Assembly (NCBI GenBank): GCA_037954235.1
Contig: JBBMOA010000007.1
Span: 6,518,501-6,582,500, forward strand
Source of the DNA: Aulostomus chinensis
Taxonomy: Eukaryota; Chordata; Actinopteri; Syngnathiformes; Aulostomidae
DNA length: 64,000 nt
Direction of reading: 5' to 3'
A program made the translations under genes and the position numbers. The notes beneath the pieces were generated by a model. That model saw only the letters and a program-made list of their open reading frames with translations, did not search any database and was not told the origin of the DNA. Below, piece after piece: positions 31,853 through 42,238 of the stretch. Positions within the stretch are counted from its first letter, which is position 1. The number at the start of each line of letters is the position of its first letter.

Positions 31853-32593
31853 ATGACACCTACCAACTCAGTGCTGGCCTCCTCGGTGACTGGACAATGG
31901 TTGATGCATCAACCTGATGTCAAAGAGAATGTTAACGCTACCATCTATTGGGCAGACCTGTGTCTAGATGAACCCGGTCCCCAAAGTCTGATGACTCTTT
32001 TCCATCAATGGCGCCCATGGATTAACTCCATGCACTCCTATGAGCCTCCTACTGATCCATATCATTGTACTCTCCTCTTTGATCGATATCAGACTGAGGT
32101 ATATGAACAGGCTTTTGGTCAAGTTAATGGTTCACACTGGATGCTGCAGTCGGATTGTATATATGTAAATAAAACAGGAGTGGCAGCCCGTGTCGTGTTG
32201 ACCCCCGAACAAGATGAATGGTTTCAAATGTCAGATACCTCAGTCCCACATATCTCATTATTGGTGGGAGCTAGAGTGGATACTAAGGATCTCGGACCAG
32301 TGACCAAAGCGGCCTATTTAGCGACCGAGTGGAAACAGACACAGGTGTCAGGCTTAACATATTCAGCCTCCCTAGAGACTTATCGCATCACTCATCACAC
32401 TGTGACCCCATCGGTGTTGCAACAGTGTGAGTTGACGAGACAACATGGACGTGAAAATTCAGATAGTGACATGACTACAGAACTCCTCAGTCCCATACTG
32501 CTTTCGGTGTGGTCAGAAGGAAAAACAGATGTAGGACACTGTGACCCTGAAACACCAGTAACATTTGAAGTGTCACCTGGACCGCCCGTTTAG
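31853..32593 (+). pseudogene. ERV pol pre-RT domain with two H-x-[ST]-L motifs
   Basis: 246 open residues between gag and RT, where protease would be expected; no DTG/DSG motif is seen. YHCTLLFD (His71, Thr73) and PHISLLVG (His133, Ser135) are two H-x-[ST]-L motifs in beta-type context 62 residues apart. Between them are VNGSHWMLQSDCIYV and RVVLTPEQDEWF. After about residue 200 (SVWSEGKTDVGHC) the sequence resembles the run-in to RT of gamma-type pol. The paired motif is the mark of 2H phosphoesterases; that reading is inference. Stop at 32591-32593. Confidence 0.55.
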
Positions 32594-33165
32594 ATATCAC
32601 AATATCCACCTAAGCCCGGTGCTGTCGGGCCCATCACTCAGATTATCACAGACCTTGAACAAAAAGGTATTCTGGAGGCTTCCACCTCTACTTAGAACAC
32701 TCCTATTGTACCTGTAGGGAAACCCAACGGAGATTGGAGAATGGCTCATGACTTGAGAGGTGTTAATGCACGCGTAATCACGTCTCCGATCCCGGTTCCA
32801 AATCCGCACACTGCCCTGTCTCAACTATCTCCACCACAACAGTTGACCTCGCAAACGCATTCTTTTCAATACCTCTGCCAGTTGAACGGCGCAAATACTT
32901 TGCATTCACATGGAGCGGACACAGATATCAGTATACGGTTCTACCTCAGGGATTCTCTCTCACCTAGCCTGTTAAATCGTGCGCTACATGAACATTTATC
33001 TAAAACCCTCCACCTCCCGCCAGTTTGCATGTTACTACAGTATGTAGATGATCTTCTCATTGCCGCATCCACTGAATCTGAGTGTCTACAAGACACCCAG
33101 GCGTGCCTCAAATCCAAAATTCCTAATTACAATGTGCGTGCTCCCAAGTAAACATTTTTGGGAAG
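32594..33165 (+). pseudogene. ERV reverse transcriptase, partial
   Basis: 32600-32840 reads PGAVGPITQIITDLEQKGIL, a stop, NTPIVPVGKPNGDWRMAHDL and PVPNPHTALSQLSP, the retroviral RT finger motifs. The motif A region is lost (about 32845-32990, frame jumps). 33025-33075 gives CMLLQYVDDLLIAA, the catalytic YVDD box, then ECLQDTQACLKSKIPNYNV and FLGRLI. At 33178 it passes directly into LTR sequence. Confidence 0.8.
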
Positions 33166-33177
33166 ATTAATCGCCGG

Positions 33178-33493
33178 TAACAAAATAACACGAAGATCAA
33201 AAATACACACTTGCACGCATAAGCGATCACATAAGCACCTCCTTGTAACACATAAAACTGAAGAGAGAGTTAGATCATTGGACTTCTTGCCCCATTGCCA
33301 GGGACGACGCATCTGTGTATGCTGACTCCAGGATAAGGGAAGGCGATCTCCAGAGCTCATATTCTTTTCTGTTGATCTGAATAAATTCTCCTGAACCAAC
33401 TAGAAGGTGTCCTCCCAAGATTTTGAACAGCGCAATATATACTCTGTGGGTCCTTCTGATTGATTAATGATGACTTGTTGAAAAATTCCTACA
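33178..33493 (+). repeat. ERV 3' LTR, U3 half missing
   Basis: Matches 28290-28602 ('aacacgaagatcaaaaatac', 'ccagggacgacgcatctg', 'tcctcccaagattttgaaca') and ends CCTACA before CCAG. It starts mid-LTR, fused to RT, so one deletion removed the 3' half of the virus together with U3. Confidence 0.85.
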
Positions 33494-33497
33494 CCAG

Positions 33498-33900
33498 GCT
33501 ACCCCATTCCTCATTATGAAGCGTGCAATGACGGCTGCCTGGCCGGGATCGGTGTCCATCCCACCAGCCTCTGCGCATCAATGATCTGCACATAGATGGC
33601 GTGGAAACACTTACGATGAACATAAGCGTATTCCTCATGGGACTGTGCTTTCATGGCAACATGAGTGCAGTCAATGGCTACGATTACATAGAGAATCCGG
33701 CTATTGCTGCAAATTTCTCTTTAATATTGTGCCTGTTCTGGCACCATAAGGGAATTTAATGTACCTGCGGGAGAGGCGGATGATCTGGTCCACCACCCAG
33801 GGCATGGCCCGGTTGAGGGTCGACTGGCTCACCCTGGAACGGTCCGCCATCTCCCACTGGAAGGCTTTTTTGTGCCCGATGTATGTGCGGTTATCAAATA
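33498..33900 (-). pseudogene. Harbinger transposase, copy 2
   Basis: Minus-strand homologue of 23720-24060. Reading down from 33890 the matching segments are the 'YIKFPYGAR'-like helix (33750-33770), the Asp motif 'AIDCTHVAMKA' (33650-33690) and 'INVQIIDAQR' (33560-33610). It stops where the ERV enters at 33497. Broken; the C-terminal DDE residues are absent. Confidence 0.72.
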
Positions 33901-34119
33901 ATGTCAGTTACCAAACACCACCACAGGGTGTCGCCAACAGGTCAAACTGCAGTTAACTCAAGAATCAACTTTCCGCCAACTTCTACGGCACCTCCGGAGT
34001 TGGCATGAAACAGCGCAAGAATGGACGAACTTTTCGCATTGATACATCTGAACGTGAGCGTCGATCCTGGCGTACACAAGTTTTTCTTGTGAAAACCGTG
34101 TTGATACATGAGGCCCCAG

Positions 34120-35519
34120 GTCTCGCTGATTTTAAATTGTGCAGACAAGATGTCCTGACGTGAAAATTGATGTCCGTATTGATAAATGTAGAGACATCCT
34201 CAAAACTGTACATGATGCACTTCCTGAATAGAAAGTAGGAAAAAAAATCAAATATTTGCTTTTCTGGCAAATTTATGGGGAACTCAAATTTTTAAGTTTT
34301 AAATTAAAAAATTACCCCCTTCCAGCTCATCTTTTTTTTTCTACAATGGCACTAAGTACTTGTATAAAAATGGTCAATGATCAGCAGATATTTTTAAAAT
34401 AATCATTTCATAATAGAACACAGTATTGATATGCTATGAGATCCTCTAAATTGACCACTTTATTCCTTAGGAGACGATAGTGAGTCACAGTAGCACAAAA
34501 GAGCTGTGCCTTTCAACTTACTGTATAACCTGGAGTTATATATGTAACTAACAATCTCTGGAACACACCACCCAGCCATAGTAAATGTAGCATGAGTGAG
34601 CACTAAAGTCTGGCGATGGATATTACCATTAGAAGTGCTAGCTTCCAAACAGTGAAGACAAATCCACATTAGCAAGAAGTCCAGCAAGAACTGTGAGAGG
34701 CCCACCTTTTCTGGTGAAACTTCTTGTTAGTTGTAGACTTATAAACAGCATATTGTACCATCTTATGAGAATGGGCTGAGGGGGAGATGAGGGTTCAATT
34801 CCCCAACTCTCTGTTAAAAATGGTGGTGGTGGTATTTGGAATATGATGCATGATTGTTTTAATATTGCATTATCTACAAAATGATACTTTAGATTGGGTA
34901 GAATAGCATTCTGTCCTATATAAAACCTGTATAAATGAGCTAATTTGAGTTAAATGGTTGTTTTAATTTATTTAGATTGAATATGTCTTCAAATAAGAGA
35001 TTTGTTTGTTTAAATAGGTTCTAATAATTGATATTGCTTGTTGAGATAATTTTTACATTTGATTAATGCAGCATCTGAACAATTAACATGCAAGTGTTCC
35101 ATGCAGGGTGAATCTGCATAAGTGACCTGGTGTCCAGCAGCAGGTTCGATCTGTGTTAAATTTATTCACCTCGGAGACAGACATGTTGTACTGAAGCTGC
35201 TGACATTGTGACTGTATGACATCTGCTCACTCCAACTGCAATGGGCTTCATTTACCAACACGCGTGTGTGACTGTATCACAATCAATAATTAAGCTCAAA
35301 TGATCACCATTTCAAAGATCATGTCTAGTGATAGATAGTCTTTGTAGTCAGTACATAATAAAATGCAAAAACACACACACACACACACACACACTTGATC
35401 CAAGATGCACACAAAAGTACCAACACACAAAGAATCCCAATGCATTTCTTAGTGGAGACCCTGGAGCTGTGCCATTTGCAAATTTGAGCTTTTTCAGCAA
35501 CTTCCTCGAAAGGAGTCTC
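34120..35519. other. No recognised gene
   Basis: AT-rich, probably old unique or deeply decayed repeat sequence. An 81-codon minus ORF (34460-34705) has no known motif. A (GGT)n-like stretch lies at 34819-34831 and (CA)n at 35370-35394. Confidence 0.45.
35370..35394. repeat. (CA)n microsatellite
   Basis: About twelve CA units. Confidence 0.95.
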
Positions 35520-35524
35520 TATCA

Positions 35525-35849
35525 AGTCAAGTCAGTTTTATTTGTTTAGTGCCAAATCATAACAAAAGTTATCTTGTGAAACTTTACAAGTACAGTAGGT
35601 CTAGTTCCACACTCCTTCAATGAATTTACACCCAACAATTCTCCATGACCAAGCACATCCTGCAGCAGTGGTGAGGAAAACCTTCCTTTTAACAGGCAGA
35701 GAAAGATGTACAGAAGAAAAGAGAGGGGCAGAGATCAAGAAGGAGAGAAACAGAAAGAGACTGATGGACAGACAGGGGCGTGAGCAGGTGGTGCTACTGG
35801 TGGCAGCCTGAGCCTCTTCAGGTCTGTAGCCTCCTCCAGCAGCACCTGG
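35525..35849 (-). repeat. LINE A 3' UTR and tail, TTGAC subtype, minus strand
   Basis: Starts (plus strand) 'tcaagtcaagtcagttttat', the complement of a (TTGAC)n tail, and matches 21940-22360 reversed ('acctgctcacgtccccgtct' in that copy). It lacks the inverted duplication at 22250-22311, which makes it the reference for that change. Confidence 0.75.
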
Positions 35850-36430
35850 GATCTGGGATGAAACGAGTAGTGAGGGTTTGCTGGGAACACCTGGTGGAAG
35901 AACCTGTCAGAATGATTTTCAAATCCCACCTCCGGCTGAGCTTTGACCACATCCCGGGGGCAGTGGGGGACATTGAGTCCGAATGGGCCATGTTCCGCTC
36001 TGCCACTGACGAGGCGGCTCTTGTGAGCTGTGGCCGTAAAGCTTCTGGGACCGGTCGCGGCGGTGATCCCCGAACCCACTGGTGGACACCAGAGGTGAGG
36101 GGAGCCGTCAGGCTGAAGAAGGAGGCTCACAGGGCGTGGCTGGCCTGTGGGTCTCCAGAAGCAGCGGACCAGTACCGACAGGCAAAGCAGTGTGCAGCCA
36201 TGGTGGTCGCCAAGGCAAAAACTAGGGTGTGGGAGGAGTTCAAGAGGCCATGGAGAATGACTTTCGGTCGGCTCCGAAAAGGTTCTGGCAAACCGTCCGT
36301 CACCTCGGGGGGAAGACGGCAACTTGCCCACACTGTTTACAGTGGGGATGGGAGGCTGCTGACATCAAGTTGGGAGATAATTGGGCAGTGGAAGGAATAC
36401 TTTGAGGAACTCCTCCTCAACATATCCTGA
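35850..36430 (+). pseudogene. RTE-type LINE ORF, endonuclease end and linker
   Basis: Plus frame 35850-36430 reads VEEPVRMIFKSHLRLSFDHI, EWAMFRSATDEAALVSCGRK, THWWTPEVRGAVRLKKEAHR and WKEYFEELL, the region between endonuclease and RT in a common fish RTE-like LINE (Rex3/Expander-type by recall). The open 198-residue minus frame over it is an antisense shadow. The LINE breaks at 36430 with a piggyBac-like insertion and resumes, after some loss, at 37912. Confidence 0.72.
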
Positions 36431-37911
36431 CCTCCTGCAGTCCAAATCTGAAGTCAAAATGTAAAAAAAAAAAGACCAGTATACAGTGTTTGACACACAA
36501 AAAGTCCTTTTTGGGTCCTATTTGGAGACTTCAAAAGGACATCTGGATACGCAAACACAAAAACATCAGATCATCACATAATCTTGGTCTCTAATGACAA
36601 CCAACACTGGCATGATGCAGCTTCACGTAGGATTTGGATATTTTTGGTCATTTTGGGATGAACAAATAGAGAACAATAGAGCAAATCATCAACAGCATCA
36701 AAAAAACCATAAAAATGTAAAGGTTTTCATAAATTGCTATGTATTCTGAATTGAAATGGAATATGACTGAGAATAACAACTCTATCCCAATCATACACTC
36801 GGACTTACTGTAGATAAATGTGCTCCTCCCCCCTTTCATGCAGCTAATTCACACATTCCTCATATAAACCAGGCTGCTGACAGGCCAGCATATGTAAAGA
36901 GTAAAAAGTAAACAATAGCATTAAAACATAGCAAAGCCTGTTATTTATTGTTTGTACATGAACGTGCATGTGGAACAACTGGATCAGTCACTCATAGCTC
37001 CATGTCTGGCTCCACTCCTGCAAAAACCTGCTCAATGTCTTCATGGTCAACCGCAGACTCCTCGTCCCAGAGTCCGAATCGGACAACTGAAGCACCATTT
37101 CAGCCTCTTCCGCTGCCAAAAATCACTTACTGGCCATCTTTTCCCTCACTCTCTCGTGTTCACCGGCAACAACTACTCCAGCGCTGCTTTCGCAGCCAAG
37201 CTAACTTTACGCACCGCGAGTACTCAAACTGTGTTCTTTCCCACCAAACTTGATACCGTCATGTAAGGTACCGTTATTTCGTCTGTTTATTTGCTAAAAG
37301 AATATCTACTTCCTATTAGGAAAAAAATCTCACAGGCTGGTGTAAGAGTCATTCAAATGATGCATGGTCCATTCTGTAAACTGGGGGCTGGTTGGGGTTT
37401 CAGCACTGTAGCTCAACAACCCAGGCACTGATAGGCTCGTGTGTGGTATTTATGTGTTCAGCAGAACCTCACCGTGATTGAAAAGTCATGTCACCTGGAA
37501 TAAATGAATACCCACAATGCTACGTAGTGGTGTAGGGAAAGCTATCTGTGACGCTTTGTGTACAATGCAATGCTAATACTCAAGTAAAACATGAATTATG
37601 CTGGAGGAAATCCTCTGAGATTCCATATCTATGGACTCTTACGGACTTAACCAAAAGTAATCATTTTTAAAATTTGAGTCATGACGACGTCGGGAGTACA
37701 AAGTTGGTATGTAGGTAATTTTCTTTGCCTGCCAACTGCCTAGCAACATTCTAACTCAGCTCTGCTACAAGTAACTTTATTCATCGTGATTGGGTGCTAC
37801 TTAATTGTTAGACCACCAGGTTTCGAATGAGGTATAACATGACAGGATATGTTGTTGTATGCCATTGAAAACCGCTGAATACCAATGTTGTTTACGCAGT
37901 GTACTGGTGAC
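36431..37911 (-). mobile_element. piggyBac-like element PB-1, non-autonomous
   Basis: About 1.48 kb. Left 350 bp match 48302-48743, the middle matches 53010-53760 and the right end (37670-37911) matches 57420-57680. On the minus strand near 37120-36985 a piggyBac-like transposase N-terminus with acidic SDSDSG and LQEWSQTWS is visible; the catalytic part is gone. I see no clean TTAA, so the superfamily is tentative. Confidence 0.55.
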
Positions 37912-39272
37912 GGTACAGTGCAGCTTCGGGGGTTAAGAAAGGGGACCAGAGGGTGTGTTCCAGCTATTGGGGGATCACACTCCTTAGCCTCCCCATAAAG
38001 GTTTACGCCAGGGTACTGGAGAGGAGGGTCAGGGCAATAGTCTCAGATTGAAGAGGAGCAGTGTGGTTTTCGTCCCTGCCGTGGAACCATGGGTCAGCTC
38101 ATCACCCTCTTTAGGGTGCTGGAGGGGGCATGGGAAAAACACATGTGGACTGGTTGGGCAAACGCCCAACCAGTCCACATGTGTTTTGTGGATCTGGAGA
38201 AGGCTTATGACCATGTTCCCAGGGGCACCCTGTGAGGGGTACTCCAGGAGCATAAGGTGGATGGCCCCTTACAAAGGGCCGTTCAGTCTGTCTACCCGAG
38301 GAGTGAGTCTGGTACACGTTGCCCGCAGTAAGTTGGACTTGTTCCCAGTGTGATTTAGATGGTTGGACTCTGCCAATGCTGCCCTTTGTCACAGTTTCTG
38401 TTCATAACTTTTATGGACAGAATTTATAGGCACAGCTGGGTGATGGAGGGGATCAAGTTTGGTGGCGGGATGATGTCGTCTCTGCTTTTTGCGGATAATG
38501 TGGTCCTCTTAGCTCCATCGGGCCACAACCTCCAGCTCTTGTTGGGACAGTTTGCAGCCGAATGTGAAGCAGTTGGGATGAGAATCAGCACCTTCAAGAC
38601 TGAAACCATGGTCCTCAGCCGGAAAAGGGTAGTCTGCCCACGCCAGGTTGGGGGGGAGGTCCTGCCTCAGGTGGAGGAGTTTAAGTATCTCGGGGTCTTG
38701 TTCATGAGTGAGATAAGGATGGAGCGAGAGCTTGACCAGCAAATTGGGGCGGCATCCAGTGATGCGAGTGCTAAACCAGTCATGGTGTGGTGAAGAGAGA
38801 GCTTAGCCAAAAGGTGAGGCGAGATTTACCGGTCAATCTATGTTCCAACCCTCACCTATTGTCATGAGCTTTGGGTAATGACCCAAAAAAATGAGATCGC
38901 GAATAAAAGAGGCTGAAATGAGTTTCCTCCGCAGGGTGGCTGGGCTCTCCAGATACGGTGAGAAGCTCAGTCATTCGGGAGGTGCTCAGAGTAGAGCCGC
39001 TGCTCCTCCATGTCAAGTGGAGTCAGTTGAGGTGGTTCAGGCATCTGGTGAGGATGCCTCCTGGACACCTCCCTCGGGAGGTGTTCAAGGCATGCCCAAC
39101 TGGGAGGAGGCCTCGAGGCTGACCCAGGACACACTGGAGGGATTATATCTCTTGGCTGGCCTGGGAATGCCTTGGGACTCCCCCAGAAGACCTGGTGGAC
39201 GTGGCTGGGGAGAGGACAGTCTGGGCTTCCTTGCTGAGGCTGCTGCCCTGCGACCCGGACCAACTGGATAAG
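37912..39272 (+). pseudogene. RTE-type LINE reverse transcriptase and C-terminus
   Basis: About 37930-38040 reads GDQRVCSSYWGITLLSLPIK (RT fingers); 38190-38240 VDLEKAYDHVPRG (motif A); 38359-38793 CCPLSQFLFITFMDRI, LLFADNVVLLAPSG (motif C, second Asp changed to Asn), MRISTFKTETMVLSR and EEFKYLGVLF; 38891-39271 SFLRRVAGLSRYG, LREVFKACPTGRR-type and TVWASLLRLLPCDP, the characteristic tail. Frameshifts near 38350, 38790 and 38960. A perfect palindrome (38136-38187) disrupts it. Confidence 0.8.
38136..38187. repeat. Perfect 24-bp hairpin palindrome
   Basis: Left arm 38136-38159, right arm 38164-38187, loop of 4 nt; all 24 pairs match. The right arm is the native RTE coding sequence just before motif A; the left arm is an extra reversed copy of it. 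Confidence 0.95.
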
Positions 39273-39289
39273 CGGAGGACGACAACAAC

Positions 39290-39640
39290 GACGACATACA
39301 GGAGGACAGAGAGGAAAAAGAGGAGGAGAGAGAAGCCCAATGCACCATGGGAGATCCCCCGGCAGTCTAAGCCTATAGCAGCATATCTAAGGGCTAGCCT
39401 AAGCAGACCTAACTGTAAGCTTGATCAAAAAGGAAAGTCCTAAGTCTGCTCTTAAACATTAGAGAGGGTGTCTGCATCCCGGACTGAAACTGGGAGGTGG
39501 TTCCACAGGAGGGGAGCCTGATAGCTGAAGGCTCTGACTCCCATTCTACTTTTAGAAACTCTAGGAACCTCAAGTAACCCTGCATCCTGGGAGCAAAGGG
39601 TTCTACCAGAAGCTAGCAGTGCTGAGTTGAGGCCGGGTGA
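39290..39640 (-). pseudogene. LINE A C-terminus and 3' UTR fragment
   Basis: Minus strand reads SQDAGLLEVPRVSKSRMGVR, AFSYQAPLLWNHLPVSVRDA (39620-39470), the LINE A ORF2 end, then UTR with 'cctaagcagacctaactgta' on the plus strand. It lacks the tail and abuts the RTE 3' end, whose short ACG-rich end is at 39275-39290. Confidence 0.75.
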
Positions 39641-41219
39641 CTTTTAAGTTTGAGAGGGGCCAATCAGAAGCGAGGGATTTGATCAGTTGATGCGGAGCAG
39701 CTGCAGATCGGCTCATTAATCAGTTTTATTGACGGACGGGAAAGCCAATAGCGCTTGACTACCACGGCCTGACAGAACTAACGCTGACGCTCGATTTTTG
39801 ACAAGGGTCATATCACTTGAGTGTTTAATCACCAATATGGCTTCCCTGCTTTCATCACCGGTCAACTGCTTCTCATCCGAACGGATACTGCGTGGAGTCT
39901 TGGGGCCCTCTTGGAAAGTGGTCCTGAATTTCTTGCTGTCTTGAGCAGAGCTCCACTGAATAGTTGTCAGCCTCCATGCTAGGGAGCCACTCTGGTATTC
40001 AATTAGCCTAGTCCCCATTTGCATGCTATGGACTGTGGGAGGAAGCCAGAGTCAAAAAAGCAAATTGAATAACTAAAAATAAAAACTAATGAAAAATTAA
40101 AACTATAATAACCTTGATATGCACACAGGTGTGGGTGAAAACATAATCAGCAGTGACTTTTGGAGGTTAAAAAAAACAACAAAAAAACAACCACAACCTG
40201 TTATTGCAAGTGCATTCACTTATCCATGGCTCGCCATCATATCTGCCACAAGAATGTTTACCATGTTCCTTCTTGTAACATCACTGATGGCGCTTGTTTT
40301 CTTGTACTCTTTGAATATTTCTTTTCCACCAAGCTTTGAATACAGAGCGACTCTGACATTCTGAAATGACAATTGCATAACATTCACATCGCAGGTACAT
40401 TCAGCCTGTGCCCTGGGCTGATGTAACAGTTGGTTAGGGGGTGTGTGATAAACGATAAATAGCTAACAAAATGGAGCTCTGGTCTGTAGTCCAACACCTA
40501 CTGAAGCTTCAGTACTAATATACTTGTGAAATTTTAATGTAAATTGACATCAGGGTCAATATCAGGTTACATCTCTTACAATGTTGCTATCCAGAGATCC
40601 TTCAACCAGCTGTCTTGCCCGAGATTTGGTAGATTCCAGTATCAGTGTTGAGTAAGAACTTGATGATGACCCTTGGGATGCACGTGATAGTGATGGTGAT
40701 GGTGACCAGTATGATAAAGATGAGCCCTCTGTGAACTCCACCTCTGCATTGCTACGTAAGAAAACACACAGCCTTGCATTGTAAATGACGCAATAGACAT
40801 TGAGAAGAAACAAGTTACAGCTCCATTTACCTTTTGCAGAAAACAGACTCAAATTCTTAAGAATTAAAAATATAAGCCTGCAATCCCTTACTATTACATT
40901 CTTAAGCCTTGAAAGACACTCTAGATGACGTCAAGAGTTCATCAGATATATCCAAATCCACTTCCTCGTTCAAGGAATCCTTCAGGCTCAAGGAAGCAGA
41001 ACCTGGCAAATTTAATTTTGCCAGCACTAAAACATAAGATACTGTAGATAAGCAAGATTTGGGAGGGACAAACATGCATTAATGAACAGAGCTGATGAAC
41101 TATAAATACATCAGAGTCAGCAGGAAAGCTAATTTTTCATTTGTAGTCTCATAAAACAGTGGAAAACCCTAAAAGCACAAATAAACATGACAGTCAAATG
41201 AGCCTAACACTTACCTGCT
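39641..41219. other. Unassigned sequence with possible old exons
   Basis: No transposon family recognised. It includes an ORF at 39716-40024 minus and a hydrophobic ORF at 40119-40364 (plus), neither with a known family. The only coding-like stretch is described at 40562-41040. Confidence 0.35.
40562..40770 (-). other. Candidate exon, minus strand, unrecognised
   Basis: On the minus strand 'gtgttttcttacgtag' (about 40770-40755) is a plausible splice acceptor, followed by an open frame NAEVEFTEGSSLSYWSPSPS, LSRASQGSSSSSYSTLILES and LVEGSLDSNIVRDVT, then a stop. A similar acidic Ser-rich frame (SASLSLKDSLNEEVDLDISD) lies just upstream at about 41010-40910. They look like the end of a Ser-rich protein, host or transposon. 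I do not recognise it. Confidence 0.3.
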
Positions 41220-42087
41220 TGTTATGACTGTGGTCAAATTTGTTTTAGTCACTGTGCTGTGTGTGTGTGCGTGTGTGTGTGTGCCCTGCGTATTTCTTCA
41301 TTACTTTTATAAGCAAATAGGCGTGTGTCACAGCCACACGACCATTGGTGGAAAGGCTCTATGTCCTGGACAGTGATTTGTTGAAACCAGCAACCACCTG
41401 GTATAAGACAAGCCAAGATGGCAGTCACCAGTGGGCTGCATGCATACCTCATCCTCCTCCTCTCCCAACCAGCCACATTTCTGCTGTGTTCAAACCCTTG
41501 TGTTCTGTTGATGGTTTCTTTTGAGTAGCAAGGGTGGGCTGCCAATTTTGTGAATCTTGTTTTCCTCCTGTTTATTTAGTTAGGGAGGTAAGTCTTTTGT
41601 AGTGGTGGGCAAGTGAAGCCTCATGAAGCACTGAGGCTTTCCTAACAACTGTGCTGTAAAAGATTCAAAGCTTCAAGACTTCAGTGACAGTGACATCTGG
41701 TGGACAACTGAAGCCATAGCAACCTCTAAAAAGCACACCTTTAGCACTGGCACTGTTTCAATCCCATGACACCAATAAAAGTTCATTGTGTGGTCATTCA
41801 GGTGTTTTGTTCATTCATACCAAATAATGATTATATCGTCATTACAAAAAAATATGCAGATGCTCACCGAGGGGGCTCTCCCCCATACTCAAACACATTC
41901 AAGATTAACCCAAAGAATAAATGCAAATTATATTAAAGATTCATTGCTGGTTAGGGGTTTATTTAACGCTTTGAGCTTTATTTAAAAACTGTACTAAAAG
42001 TCCCTAACAGGATTAGAGATCCCTCCTACTTTGCAAATGGTCATGGTGTTTGAATTCAGAAACATTGTTTTTGTGTGCGTGTGTGCG

Positions 42088-42137
<50 letters not shown>

Positions 42138-42238
42138 GTGTTTTTAAGTAAAACCTTTAAAGATTATGGTTTGTCATTTGGGGACTTGTCTGTTTGATTT
42201 GGAATGATTATTCACAGAAGCAGACAAGTTATTTGTCT

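Larger units (their letters stand above)
27966..33493 (+). mobile_element. Endogenous retrovirus, internally deleted
   Basis: Proviral copy bounded by CCAG at 27962-27965 and 33494-33497, a retroviral 4-bp target duplication. The LTR runs from TGTAG to CTACA. Order: 5' LTR, primer-binding site, leader with tandem repeats, gag, zinc knuckle, a pre-RT pol domain, part of RT, then directly the R-U5 part of the 3' LTR. Protease, RT thumb, RNase H, integrase and env are not seen. Many stops and shifts. Motifs suggest a gamma/epsilon-type fish ERV; a solo LTR of the family is at 48877-49198. Confidence 0.85.
26730..34116 (+). mobile_element. PIF/Harbinger transposon copy 2 with ERV inside
   Basis: Both ends are the same 16 bp, GGGCCTCATGTATCAA (26730-26745; complement at 34101-34116), each flanked by CAG (26727-26729 and 34117-34119), a Harbinger-type 3-bp target duplication. 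Myb-like gene near the left end on plus, transposase near the right end on minus. An endogenous retrovirus (27966-33493) sits in the middle; without it the transposon is about 1.9 kb. Sub-terminal 'ttgatacat' motifs recur at 26868 and 34040. Confidence 0.88.

Noticed and set aside
35735..36331. 198-codon minus-strand ORF
   Set aside because: Antisense of the RTE LINE linker, which reads as a clear protein on the plus strand.
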